Below, piece after piece: positions 33,058 to 44,214 of a stretch of DNA of 64,000 nucleotides; within the stretch, counting starts at the first letter, position 1, and the number at the start of each line of letters is the position of its first letter. This DNA comes from Aspidiotus rigidus (Eukaryota; Arthropoda; Insecta; Hemiptera; Diaspididae). The position numbers were made by a program, and so were the translations under genes. The notes under the pieces are model-generated. The model did no database searches. It saw only the letters and a program-made list of their open reading frames with translations, and was not told the origin of the DNA. The stretch is taken from assembly GCA_035079385.1 (NCBI GenBank), contig JAVHKY010000010.1, positions 2,170,001 through 2,234,000 of the forward strand. Reading direction: 5' to 3'.

Positions 33058-33059
33058 TT

Positions 33060-33490
33060 AACAGGGAACCTGTTTTATGGGGGGCTATTTGAGAAATCTG
33101 TCGTGCGCCGTGCGCCGTCCGCCGTCCAGCGAAAAACTTGGAAAAATTTCGACTCTCGAGAATATATGATAGGAGGGGGACTTGGAAAAAATTTCGACCC
33201 TCGAGCCATATATGATAGGAGAGGGACTTAGAAAAATTTCGACTCTCGAGCCATATATGATAGGAGGGGGACTTAGAAAAATTTCAACCCTCGAGCCATA
33301 TATGATAGGAGGGGGACTTGAAAATATTTCGACTCTCGAGCTATATATGATAGGAGGGGGACTTAGAAAAAATTTCGAATCTGAAGCTATATATGATAGA
33401 AGAGGGACTTGGAAAACTTTTGACTCTCGAGCTATATATGATAGGGGACAAATTTTCCCAAGTCTCCCTCCTATCATAAATAGCTTGAGA
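33060..33490 (+). repeat. GAACCTG-family copy with 7-unit minisatellite
   Basis: The 5' end AACAGGGAACCTGTTTTATG and a GCCGTCC block with extra CCGTGCG units are followed by about seven 45-base units (starts near 33136, 33180, 33226, 33271, 33316, 33361 and 33407). The copy ends in an inverted unit (CCTCCTATCATA). The 3' hairpin end is missing. Repetitive frames on both strands (15-residue peptide repeats) are a by-product of the 45-base period. Confidence 0.85.
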
Positions 33491-33944
33491 TTTTTTTTTT
33501 TTGTTTTTGTTTTTCTTTGTTCAAGCCTAGCATAAAACTAGTACATGAGAAGAGGATGGACGCAGAATCAGGAATTACGTAAGGATTTAGACGGATCTTT
33601 TCTTCATTTACTTCAGGTCTAGTAAATTGAGTAAGTATAGGTCTAACATAATGCTAATACTCCCTATAAGCCGAGATAAACACAAACTGTAAAATGAGTA
33701 TCGTCTACATGTATGACAAAGCCCCAATTCTCCTGATTGTTTCAAGCTGGATTTTCTGAAGCCATAAGCTGAGATAAACACAAGTTGTAGAATAAGTACC
33801 CTCCAGAAGTACGACAAAGACCCAATTATCCTAATGGTTTCAAACTGAGTTTTTCCAGAAGCCAAAAGCCGAAGTAAACACAAACTAGAGGGTAGGTATC
33901 TTCCACAAGTCCTGAATTCTCCTGATCGTTTCCAGCTGAAGTTT

Positions 33945-34095
33945 AACAGGGAACCTGTTTTATGGGGGGCTTTTTGAGAAACTTGCCGTGCGCCGTCCAG
34001 CAAAAAAATTGGAAAAATTTCAACTCTCGAGCTATCATATTATGATATAGCTGGAGATTCGAGAAAAATTTAGACTCTCAAACTATATTATACTA
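33945..34095 (+). repeat. GAACCTG-family 5' part
   Basis: The 5' end, the CCGTGCGCCGTCC block and two partial minisatellite units are present. The segment before it (33600-33930) contains three loose copies of a phrase with AAGC(C/T)GA(A/G)ATAAACACAA, each about 110 bases apart. Confidence 0.7.
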
Positions 34096-34256
34096 GGCTT
34101 ATAGTGGTATGGGTAAAATATGCTGTTTAAAGGTGAAAATGGATACCGTTTCATCTCCATAATTGAAAAGGTAATATGTCCATTTTCACCTTTTAAAAAG
34201 CATATTTTACACATACAGGCTGCTGACACACTCACACAAGTACACAACAAAATATA

Positions 34257-34748
34257 ACTTTCAACAACCTGCAACAATAGAGTCTACTACTGAATGATAT
34301 TATAAGTAAGTATGGGTTGCGTGAGTGAATCAAAAAGGGTAAAAATTGAATCTGAACATGATACCTGCAGAGAATTGTTAGTTCGTACCCTTTTAATCCT
34401 ATATTTTATTGTGTGTTTGTGTGAGTGTGTCAGCAACCTGTCTGTGTAAAATATGCTATTTAACGGTTTTCTCTACTTCGATAGTTAAATCTACCGTTTT
34501 TACCTTTAGAGTTTAAAAGGTATTATGTCCATTTTCACCTTTTAAAAAGCATATTTTACACATACAGGCTGCTGACACACTCACACAAACACACAATAAA
34601 ATATAGGATTAAAAGGGTATGAACTAACAATTCTCTGCAGGTATCAAGTTTAGATTCAATTTTTACCTTTTTTGATTCACTCACGCAACCCATACTTACT
34701 TATAATATCATTCAGTAGTAGACTCTATTGTTGTAGGCTGTTGAAAGC
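34257..34748. mobile_element. 492-bp MITE with 200-bp inverted arms
   Basis: The ends are (A/G)CTTTCAACA(A/G)CCT and its complement, flanked by TA on both sides (34255-34256 and 34749-34750). The arms run about 34257-34460 and 34541-34748 and share TAGAGTCTACTACTGAATGA, GGGTTGCGTGAGTGAATC and GTGTGAGTGTGTCAGC. A TA duplication would suit a Tc1/mariner or similar transposase, supplied in trans, because no coding frame is inside. Partial copies occur at 30.8, 31.3, 32.96 and 34.1 kb. Confidence 0.75.
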
Positions 34749-34754
34749 TATATT

Positions 34755-35160
34755 AACAGGGAACCTGTTCTATGGGGTGCTTTTTGAGAAATTTGCCGTG
34801 CGCCGTCCAACAAAAAACAGAAAAATTTCGACTCTCGAGCCATATATGATAGGAAGGGGACTTGGAAAAAATTTCGACTCTCGAGCTATATGTGATAGGA
34901 GGGAGACTTGGAAAACTTTTGACTTTCGAGCCATGTATGATAGGAATTTTTCCAAGTCCCCCTTCTATCATATATAGCTCGAGATTCGAGAAAAATTTAG
35001 ACTCTCAAACTATATTATACTAGGCTTATAGTAGGTGTAGGCCTTCTTCATACTAGCTTTATCTAGGTCTAGGCTTCCTTGAATTCTCAATACCAAATCC
35101 CATATGACTCATAAAACAGGTTCCCTGCGTTCCTCGCTTAACTTCGTTAAGGAAGCCGTC
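34755..35160 (+). repeat. Full-length GAACCTG element
   Basis: It is complete from AACAGGGAACCTGTTC to GTTAAGGAAGCCGTCG, about 404 bases. It has three minisatellite units, an inverted unit, the TACTAGGCTTATAGTAGG part, GGCTTCCTTGAATTCTCAAT and the subterminal CATAAAACAGGTTCCCTGCG. A second full copy follows head to tail after a T-rich spacer. Confidence 0.85.
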
Positions 35161-35177
35161 GTTTTTTTCTTTCTTTC

Positions 35178-35558
35178 AACAGGGAACCTGTTCTATGAGG
35201 GGCTTTTTCAGAAATTTGCCGTGCGCCGTTCGCCGTCCGGCAAAAAACTTGGAAAAATTTCAACTCTTCAGCCATATATGGTAGGAGGGGGACTTAGAAA
35301 AATCTCGACTCTCGAGCTATATATATGATAGGAGGGGGACTTGGAAAAATTTCGACTCTCGAGCTATCATATATAGCTGGAGATTCGAGAAAAATTTACT
35401 CTTAAACTATATTATACCAGGCTTACATTAGGTCTAGGCCTTCTTTATACTAGCTTCATCTAGGTCTAGGCTTCCTTGAATTTTCAATACCAAATCCCAT
35501 TTGACTCATAAAACAGGTTTCCTGCGTTCCTCGTTCAACTTCGTTAAGGAAGCCGTCG
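35178..35558 (+). repeat. Full-length GAACCTG element
   Basis: This is the same architecture as the preceding copy in the same orientation, about 378 bases, with two to three 45-base units. The two copies differ in unit number and by scattered substitutions. The 3' ends of both are GTTAAGGAAGCCGTCGTTTT. Confidence 0.85.
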
Positions 35559-35815
35559 TTTTCTCTTGGTTTTATGGACGCAGTTAGTTCACGGTGTCCT
35601 TTGCTAATTTATCCTTTATTCTACAACATAGCGTTTAGCGTAGGGTGCGATTTCACGATGATCTTCAATATAATATGAATGACTTCGGTAAGTGCACATT
35701 CGGATTTGGCGCGCTTTCACTATTTATGGAGTATCCTGACTTTGTAGCGGCGTTTCTGGGCATCGTAGCGAAAAAACTCAGGGGACCTTTTTTTGTAGAG
35801 ACTGAAGAATATTTT

Positions 35816-36123
35816 TTATCTGAACATTTTTTCTGTAGGACTTTCGTGGACGTGAATTATAGTCGATAAATCTAAATTTGCTCCATATTTGGCCCCTGAA
35901 ACTCGCTTCCAATTTATCCGGATTCTTGGGAGGATATTTAGGGAGGGGACGTCTACAATACTGCCAAGATTCATTTCTGCCTGATTGTCGTCCTTTCTCA
36001 TGGCTAGAACTACCGGACTATAGTCCCAAGGAGCATGAAGATGCGCAAAAAACGAGTCAACCCCATAAATCAAGTGTTGCTGCCCATCTTCTGGTGTCTG
36101 GGACACTCGTCTCAGAAGTCTGA
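35816..36123 (-). other. Unidentified minus-strand frame
   Basis: The 96-residue frame has ordinary composition (for example LGSIVDVPSLNIL, RIRINWKRVSG) and looks more protein-like than the random frames nearby. I do not recognise it. A possible acceptor (TTTATCAG) lies just upstream at about 36125. It could be a lone exon or a transposon fragment. Confidence 0.25.
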
Positions 36124-36129
36124 TAAATC

Positions 36130-39100
36130 TCTGTCTCTTATATGAGAAAAGCTCGAGAAATTAACGCGTTGTACTGGAGACGGTAGAAATAATCAAAACT
36201 ATTTAAAATTTCTGCCCTATAGTAAATTAGATACTTGCCTTATGACACCTCGCTGATACTGCTTTACAAAATTGCAAGTTTGGACTCAACCAATTTACTT
36301 AAAATTTGTATTGTAATTCACGTTACAATGTTCTTTTCTTCTTCTCTCACGGGTTGATTATTACTTCGGTCCAGTATTTTTCTTTCGCCAGTAGATGGTT
36401 ATTGAACTAGAAGCGCTCGTGCTATGGTTGTCTTTGAAATATATATACGATATGAAATAATTTCTTTAACAGCGGACAACCTCATCTTTAAATTGTTTAG
36501 CATACCTAATGTGTTGGCAATTGTATGTCTTCGCAGTGCTTCCATATAGTTTGAGAGTAGGTAATCATCTAGCTCACCCAAAATTGTTCACACTTTACGA
36601 ATACTGCCGATTCTCGATAGTACCATTTGCTTTAAGCCAGCACGAGGTACATTTTGAAATCGAAAAGTTTAGTAATAGAATGTAATTTTCAGCTGGGGTA
36701 GAGACCTAATATTGGTCCGCTAAAAACTTAATCTAGCGTCTGGAAAATTGTTCATGGGCGTTCAGTAGAATGAGATCGATCCAACCACCTAGGTATCGAC
36801 TAAATTTTAATCCTCATAAATGTTAAATACCGGTACCTCACGCCAAAATTATTTTCACGACATAAAGTAGAGAGAAAATACAGTAGCGCGCCATTTTATA
36901 AATGAAAGTATCGTATAGTCGTAGTCTAATACTAATGATATTGTACAAATGCGCGACCCACCTCGATTAGCGAATGAATAAGAAATATATATTTTTATTC
37001 AATTTCAAACCAGTTCCGCATTCTATATATACCGTTCATCTCTAGGATCTACATTTTAGGGCATAAACGTACGTGAACGAACGAAGGCGAAAATGATATT
37101 ATAGCTCTGAGTGTACGTTGAAGATGAAAGAGGAGAAGAGTGAGAATCGAGTTAAAAGTAAAAATAAACTGCGAATTTACGTTGAATTTGTTCGGTCATG
37201 ACGTCATTGCACTTTGACCCGATTTTTGCGGAGAAAAATTCGCGCTATTCATTGCACAAAATCACCGTGGCATGATGCGCGCGCAACGAGTATTTTTTTC
37301 CAACTACTATTACCTCTCCGGTAGCAGCTAAATGAAGACTACATGGACTATTTTACGAATACTGCTACTGTTCGTGAGCTTACATAATATAATTTATAAA
37401 ACGCGCGCACAACTCGTAAATAATATAGACCCCGACGACTGAACAACTGCTAGATACTGGCACTGAGTTTCGCCAATGATTAAGGGGTAACGAAAATTTC
37501 TAGCGATGGGCGCAGGCAGTCTGGCTAGATTTTCGTTCGCGAATGTACGTTTTAAGCTAAATTATCGTGGCTGCGGCGGTGACAGCGGCGTTGCATCGTC
37601 AGTTCGTTGCACCCTTTGATGAGAAGCAGTGAAACAGCGGGTACCACTGCACAACAAGTACCTGCACGTAGTCTATGCACGCACCAAATACGCATGTCCA
37701 TATAAATTGACTAATTTTTATTTATCAATGATAGAAATTGACAACGTAACTTCTAAGCAAAAACAATTTCAATTGTCCGTTTTCTTCGTCAGCTTTCGTC
37801 GAAAGCGTTCTGAAGTGAACGAATTCTTGAATAATACTGCGGGCGGAAACTTGGCGTAGTAGAAAAATCGTCGGCGATTCCGGTAGGTATACACCCTGTC
37901 ATCCTAATCTTCATCGACGAAATTTCACTCAATCCCGATCAGATTTGTTATTCAAACCAAGACGTAATTGAACACATTTTTTTAAATGCTGAAAAAAAAA
38001 AAAATCAGATATGCAAGTCAAACAATTTATAATGCATTATTATACAAATATAATATGACAAGTCTAAAAAATGGAAAATAATCAAAAACACATACACAAT
38101 AATCATAAAAGAGAATCACCAGCAAAAATTTGATTATCCTTGTCCACAACTCCCTCGTTTCATTCAATTTCTTCTCTCGCATTCTCCAACTTTTCACACA
38201 GAAGAGAATCATGCAAATCCATAAAAAATCGTGCTATTTTTGAGCTATCACGCTAATTTTAGCAAACTTCGCGCTATTTTTAGTTCTAGCTACTTCCGAT
38301 ACATAAATATTATGTTCTGTCCTTCAATTGACTGCACATGGGATCAAGAAGAAAGACGGATTTCCTCGGTCGAGAAATAACTATAGGTTGAACGTACAAA
38401 ACAATTTCCTTGTTTTCCATATACGTAAGATAAGTTGCCTATACATAGAATCTACGCGCCTCATGTCGAATACTAGCGCTAACGATGCGCGTTAGGAATG
38501 AGGGGAAAAACGGTTGACGACACAGATAAGGAAATTTTTATACATACGGTGATCGTTTCAAATTTTTCAAACTTCTTTCGAACTGCTACAATGCTACTCG
38601 GGCACGTAATACAGAGAGAATAGGAAATCCTGTTTCATCCAGTACCCACTTTCGGGGCGGTGCAATTCGAGAGTATCTCATTCGGAAAATGTACCTCGGA
38701 CTTACGGTGAGGACTTGCGAAAGTTTTCATCTTCGAACTATAGGGGTGGAGACGGACTACCTCTTGCTTCAGCAATCATCTCGATTGCTGTGAGGATGCT
38801 GAATCGATTCAAAAAGTCAAGAGCCCCGAGTCCGACAGGAAAGCACGTTAGTTAGCTGCTCTCGGGAATACCATCTATTTTCAAGAATGTGGTCAGCGTA
38901 CGCTTTTACATCTGCGAGTAGCACTATAAATTGGATGGTCCAAAGTTCCAAGTTCTCCTTCTGATCATTTATTGAGCTCTTCCGAGTCCCAACTTCTTTC
39001 ACATATTGTGCTAAAAAGTCAAAACGACATCTTCCTTAATGAAGTTACACGAGCGCATTGGCTTCAATATTGAGAACTGAATTCAAGATTAAGACAAGTC

Positions 39101-39180
39101 TGAATTTTTTGGAATCTCTTTCCTATCATAATAAAGCTTAAAATTAGAAATTTTTCCAAGTTCCCCTCCGCGGTCATATG
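36130..39180. other. No recognised gene
   Basis: This is unique-looking sequence with no repeat family and short frames only. At 37565-37600 there is a small GC-rich patch (GGCTGCGGCGGTGACAGCGG), followed by a 76-codon frame that ends before a GTAGGT donor-like word. A promoter with a first exon is conceivable but not supported. Confidence 0.3.
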
Positions 39181-39185
39181 TATAA

Positions 39186-39391
39186 GGCTTTTCCAGCATT
39201 CCATATTGCATACTTATTTGCCTGATTCTTATCAATATGGTGGGCTTCCTAACATTAATCTTATGGGTATTGCTAGATTGCATACTTATTTTCATTCCGG
39301 TGTTAATCTGCCATAAGATCAATGTTGGGAAGCCCATCATATTGATGAGAATCAGGCAAATAAGTATGCAATATGGAAAGCTGGAAAAGCC
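39186..39391. repeat. Gapless 81-bp inverted repeat (hairpin)
   Basis: Arms 39186-39266 and 39311-39391 pair without net insertion or deletion, with a few mismatches, around a 44-base loop that repeats part of the arm (GCATACTTATT). The shared words include GGCTTTTCCAGC and TATTTGCCTGATTCT. Frames on both strands encode the same palindromic peptide and are not genes. Confidence 0.8.
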
Positions 39392-39509
39392 ATATACAGC
39401 TCAATATTCGAAATTTCTCTGAGTCCAACTTTTTTGATGGTTGAAATTTTTTCAAGTTTTCCACCTGTTGTCTCGATATTTTAAAATTCCTTCAAGTTCA
39501 ACTCCTTTA

Positions 39510-39591
39510 AACGAATCCGTTCCTTCAAATTACGGCTATCCATATTAAACAAGAAAGAGGAATACTCCTCGTCGGAGTATTCCTCTTTCTT
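39510..39591. mobile_element. 82-bp foldback mini-element with 14-bp flanking repeat
   Basis: GTTCAACTCCTTTA flanks both sides (39496-39509 and 39592-39605). Inside are AACGAATCCGTTCCTTC and TTACGGCTATCCAT, also found at 60236-60270, then a perfect 21-bp hairpin. The hairpin arms are 39548-39568 and 39574-39594, so the arm ends run 3 bases into the flanking repeat. It appears to be a shortened relative of the element at 60231-60482. Confidence 0.65.
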
Positions 39592-39664
39592 GTTCAACTC
39601 CTTTATTAAGGCATGCCAGTTTTTGCCGGATGGGGGGACGCCAAAATTTAAAAAGGAGAGTTTT

Positions 39665-40610
39665 TTTGGCAGAGCCAAATGAATGAAGATTGTGTTTCAT
39701 ATCTACTATTAGGTCGCCTCATTTATATTTAAAGGTCATGCTAGATTTGATGAAATTGTGGCCTAGTTTATGAATTTTTCTCACAGAGGCGTGCATCCCG
39801 TTCTTGGACTAACATACGTGTGGTATACCATAAGCAAGCATGGCAAACAAAACAAAAACACAAAAACAAAACTTCATTCGATAAAACAAATCATATTTTA
39901 GAAACCATAAATAAATAAAACCAAATTTTAGCATTTGAAATTGACATTTATCTAAAAAACAAAAAAAGAAAAAAAAAGCTGCGCATAATGAAATTTTAAA
40001 CAAACAAAAATATTTTTACTAAGAACGCATGTTGTTATTAAGAGAAACCATGTTTTTCTTGAGAAAGGATTTTATTGAGAAAAACAACATGTTTTTATTG
40101 AGAAGAACATGTTTCTATTGAGAAAAACATAGTTTTTCAAATGAATTCTTTTGCGACAATCAAAACACAAGCAAACGAAAAATTTGCCACATAAAAAAAA
40201 CTAAAAATATTGATAACAAAAACAAACCAAAATCGAAACATTTTTTTTTTGTCATGCCTGACCATAAAATAAGCTATCTAGCTCGGGAGGGCGCACTCGC
40301 CCCGCCCATTCACCTACCGTTCTTGGTATACTGCATTTTGAGCTGTCTCGGGGGCTCACTCGCTCCACTCGTTAACCCCGATCTTGGATTAATATAGGCG
40401 TCCACGGGGCCTTACTTGCCGACGGCTGCCCGTCGGTCAGCTTAGGCTCTCTTCTATACTCGGGATCACTCACTCTGCTTGTAAACCTCCTATTGCTCGA
40501 ATCACCTTCATATTAGGCCTCCGGATCATGGCTAATGACGTCATATTTTATTACGTATAAAGGAAGGAAAGGAATACAGCATACAGGAGGGGTGGTGTGA
40601 ACTCGCAAAT
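39665..40610 (+). repeat. Dispersed repeat family C, second copy
   Basis: It has the same order of words as 18235-19700 without the LINE insertion: GGCAGAGCCAAAT, then CTTGGTATACTGCATTTTGA, then AGGCCTCCGGATCA. Within it, 40045-40135 holds about four loose units of 24 bases around TTTTATTGAGAAAAACATG. Confidence 0.6.
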
Positions 40611-40612
40611 TT

Positions 40613-40985
40613 CAACAGAGAACCCGTTTTATCGGGAGGGTTGTCGCCGTCTGGCTGGCCGGCAAAGCTTGGAGCTCAGCAATTTTCCAAGTCCCCCTCC
40701 TATCATATATAGCTTCGAGGCGGGGCCATTGACGTCACTGTTTGATGACCTCATAGAGCAGCCTTATGACGTCACAATCTGATAACCTCATAGATCAGTT
40801 TTTTCTAAGTTTTCCTCCTGTTATATGTAGCTCCAAAGTATGTCACAATTTGATAACGTCATAGGTCAGTCTTGTGACGTCACAATCCACATTTTTCAGA
40901 ATCCAAGTGCCCCATAAAATACATTCCCTGCCACTCCTCGTTCAACTCCTTTGAAGAACCCGTGAGTTTTTGGAGTTTTTGAAAC
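40613..40985 (+). repeat. Diverged GAACCTG-like copy
   Basis: Begins AACAGAGAACCCGTTTTATC and ends near TTTGAAGAACCCGTGAG. The middle contains three TGACGTCAC words separated by GATGACCTCATAG-like spacers instead of the usual minisatellite. Confidence 0.5.
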
Positions 40986-41480
40986 CCAAATTTATGGATT
41001 CCTTTGCAGTCATCCCTAATTGTTCCCGTATCCCTTTCCTTATATCTTAGAGACTGATAGTTTTCTACATTCCTAAAGTCTTCCTTTACTTCTTTTACTT
41101 CCTTACTTTTTCATCTTCTGAAATTTTTCAAGTCCCTAAATTGAATCACAACCCTCGCTCGCTTTCTACCCTTGAAAGCACAATTTTCCGGAGACACATT
41201 TTCCCATAAAAACCACCCATAAGACGAGTTTCTAGTTGAAATGGGGGGGTCTTGGGGAAGGCGACTGACCTTCAAACATGTTTGATCAGAGGATTTCTCC
41301 GCTCCTATTATAAGAGATGCAGTGGCATTGAATATACCATTTTTAAGGGTCTCCAAAAACCCAAGTCTCAGAAAGAAATTTATATAATTCATGTTCAAGT
41401 ATAAAATAATTAACGAACTTCTTACAGTAAAGTACACGATTTTAAGAAGAGGTAAAAAAATTAAAGAAATTTCGACTCAC

Positions 41481-41606
41481 TCATAAAGCATTAACATTGT
41501 GATTAACAGCGTTTGGTGGATGCCACCGCAAACATTTCGGGTCAATCTCTTTGAACGTCGGATAACGTCTTTTAGCTCGTTTATCCAAATATTCTTGTAT
41601 TACCTC
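41481..41606 (-). CDS. chm: KAT7/chameau histone acetyltransferase, last exon
   Basis: After the acceptor TTGGATTGCAG at 41607-41608 the frame encodes 41 residues and a TGA (41481-41483). It starts EVIQEYLDKRAKRR and includes IDPKCLRWHPP, the usual C-terminal end of the MYST domain in KAT7 proteins (a D-x-x-C-L-x-W-x-P-P block), then a short tail. It joins the upstream exon in phase 0 across a 295-base intron. I see no AATAAA in the first 100 bases after the stop. KAT7 acetylates histones H3 and H4 in the nucleus with ING and JADE or BRPF partners; that is family knowledge. The exon itself is certain from reading frame, splice sites and wording. Confidence 0.9.
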   Translation of the reverse strand, partial: EVIQEYLDKRAKRRYPTFKEIDPKCLRWHPPNAVNHNVNAL

Positions 41607-41901
41607 CTGCAATCCAAAAACATTATTTGTTTGATAAAAGCTGAGACAACAAATTTAAGAAATATTTATTCTAAACAAAAATTGAAGTCGTGGCCGGGTC
41701 GATATTTTGCTGAATAGAAAGTTTTTGATTTTCGAGATTTCTCGACCTTTCCGGCTATTCCTCAGATCTCATACCTCGTTAAAATCATTTTTATTTTAAC
41801 CTACAGTTCAGAATTAAAACTTCGCTGTCTTCGATGAAATCAATTACTCATACGTTGAGTCTATGTGTGTAGAAAAATGCAAACGATCCAGTTTACATTA
41901 C

Positions 41902-42008
41902 CTGCTTCTTCAGAATGATGTGCTTTCCTTTCCAGTATTTCATCATACCGAGAACTTGAAGCGTACTAACAATGTCGTACGAATTTATTGCCAATTCTTG
42001 ACTCATAT
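41902..42008 (-). CDS. chm: KAT7/chameau histone acetyltransferase, penultimate exon
   Basis: The acceptor TTTATTTTCAG precedes 42008 and the donor is GTAATG at 41901. The 107 bases encode the end of a split Asp codon and 35 residues, starting [17 protein letters not shown] and containing MKYWKGKH. This is the winged-helix-like C-terminal part of the MYST domain, with wording closest to KAT7/chameau rather than KAT5, KAT6 or KAT8. It is entered in phase 1 from the exon at 53201-53347 across an 11.2-kb intron packed with repeats and a tRNA gene. Confidence 0.92.
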
Positions 42009-42450
42009 CTGAAAATAAACGTGTGCGACGTTATTATATTAATTGTACTCAATTACCTGTATTTCAACGTACAGCAAAAAGAAACACGACACAACGGAAA
42101 AACAGATATACGTATTTCAATACTCGAAAATGAATGAATAACAACTGTTCGCATTCAACGCTCATAAATATTAACATATGAGTATAGATTATACAAATTC
42201 TGAATGGAAGATGGGACTCCGTATTGTACAACTGTCGCAATTTTCGCTTGATTGGTACAGGGAGCGATATCAACATCATTATTAGAGAAGGTAAGTATAG
42301 CTAAAGAGTTGGAGCTGACTATCAATAGAAAGCAACAGATGCCTCTTAAAGATTACGGAAATGTGGGACGTGGACGAATATGTGGTGCTACCTGAGTCAG
42401 ATTTGAGATTACAACTTGGTGAAGAGCAGGATCTTATATGAATGTGGCTT
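42009..42450. other. Intron start of chm, no other feature
   Basis: This is unique sequence directly upstream of the penultimate exon on the minus strand. I see no repeat or RNA. Confidence 0.4.
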
Positions 42451-42454
42451 TTTT

Positions 42455-43063
42455 AACAGGGAACCTGTTTTATGGGGGGCTATTTGAGAAATCTGCCGTC
42501 CGCCGTCCGCCGTGCGCCGTCCAGCGAAAAACTTGGAAAAATTTCGACCCTCGAGCCATATATGATAGGAGAGGGACTTAGAAAAATTTCGACTCTCAAG
42601 CTATATATGATAGGAGGGGGACTTAGAAAAAATTTCGACTCTCGAGCTATAGATGATAGGAGGGGAACTTAGAAAAATTTCGACTCTCGAGCCATATATG
42701 ATAGGAGAGGGACTTGGAAAAAATTTCGACTCTCGAGCTATATATGATAGAAGAGGGACTTAGAAAAATTTCGACTCTCGAGCCATATATGATAGAAGGG
42801 GGACTTAGAAAAATTTCGACTCTCGAGCTATATATGATAGAAGAGGGACTTAGAAAAATTTCGACTCTCGTGCCATATATGATAGGAGAGGGACTTAGAA
42901 AAATTTCGACTCTCGAGCTATATATGATAGGAGGGGAACTTGGAAAAATTTCGACTGTCGAGCTATATATGATCTAGGCTTCCTTGAATTTTCAATACTA
43001 AATCTCATTCGAATCATAAAACAGGTTCCCTGCGTTCCTCGTTTAACTTCGTTAAGGAAGCCG
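42455..43063 (+). repeat. Full-length GAACCTG element with 10-unit minisatellite
   Basis: This is the largest copy (609 bases). It has the 5' AACAGGGAACCTGTTTTATG and four CCGTCC/CCGTGC units. About ten 45-base repeats follow (42530-42970), each with a GACTTAGAAAAATTT block, CTCGAG and ATATATGATAG. After these come GGCTTCCTTGAA, CATAAAACAGGTTCCCTGCG and GTTAAGGAAGCCG. It lies inside the chm intron, antisense to the gene. Confidence 0.9.
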
Positions 43064-43249
43064 TAATTTTTTTAAATACAGGTGACTAATCCAGCGTCTT
43101 TATCAAGCCTCATATGGTACAAGATGAATTGATGACCGAGAAAAATTATGCTAACATTTGCAACTCAAGTTCATCCTCTACACGTCTCAGGGACGAAAAA
43201 AGACTGCGATAATGAACAAACAATTTTTCACTTGAGAATTCGTTTCCAA

Positions 43250-43745
43250 ATGGTCGATCTAAAATTGCAGAGAACTTTACAAAATTACAGAAAAAATAGT
43301 ATTAGATCAACTAAAGGCCTCTATATAACGAGCTAGTAGTAAATTTTACGGTGAATTTAATGAGGAACAACTTTTGTTTAAATTTTTTCTTTATGCAATT
43401 TGTGGTTTTTGAAAAAATAACAAAAACTTACAAAACCTACAGAAAAAGTAGCTCACAAGTATAAAATGGACGGCTTAATCAAATACGGACCCATGATAAT
43501 GAATTGGTGGTGAATCCTACAATAAATTTGATAAGGAATAGTTTTTGTTCAAACCTTCTCCTCTGCAACGTTTAGTTTTTTGCAAAAAACTTGGAAAAAT
43601 TAGGTAAAACATGACAAGGTATGCTATTTGATTATCCAATTTTAGGTCAACTAACGGCCCCCTGATAACGAACTAGTTGTAGATTTTACAATAAATTTGA
43701 TGAGAAACAACTTTTGTTTGATTCCTTATGCAATCTAGGTCAATA
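43250..43745. repeat. Tandem repeat of about 170 bp
   Basis: The phrase (G)A(G/T)GA(G/A)(G/A)AACAACTTTTGTTT recurs at about 43362, 43533 (diverged) and 43702, giving spacings of 171 and 169. The units also share GATAACGAACTAGT-like and ACAATAAATTTGAT words. Further single units lie at 44725, 45210, 45366, 45514 and 45720, so the family spreads over 2.5 kb of the intron. Confidence 0.65.
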
Positions 43746-44214
43746 TTATGGTCACCTTGTTGGACCAAAATTCCATACATTGCCGCCTGCAACGACCCCA
43801 TCGCTGTACAGACCGAATGACAATCTTCGTGACAATTTTACAAAGTAATCCCAAAAAGAGCATCTACCTTGACATCACGAGCGTCAAATCCGTAGAAAAA
43901 TGCACGCAAAAAGTGTACACACATTCTTTGTTTACTTCAACTTTTACGTGCAATTTCTCAAAAGAAATCATGGTGTTTTACAAGTCGATCAATCTTTCCG
44001 ATATAAATCATAAATGAGTAACTGGATGTTCAATCCCATCGTTTACAGGATCTCAATTTGCGAAAACCGACCTACTGTTCCATTGTTTAAATATTGATTA
44101 ATTTCTAGGTTACTTTTCCGTACTAGTGAAGGCAAATTAGAGCAATATTGGAAAAAAGAAAACATTTTGCTGAAGCAAACGTTTCTTTGCTGAAAATGTT
44201 TTTCGCGGGTCCAT

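Noticed and set aside
33085..33535. Open frames on both strands with 15-residue peptide repeats (also 42472-42977)
   Set aside because: They follow from the 45-base minisatellite period and lie inside non-coding repeats; no protein family or splice signal supports them.
42530..42970. Regular 45-base repeats resembling a CRISPR array
   Set aside because: There are no unique spacers; adjacent units are contiguous and diverge gradually, and the genome is eukaryotic.
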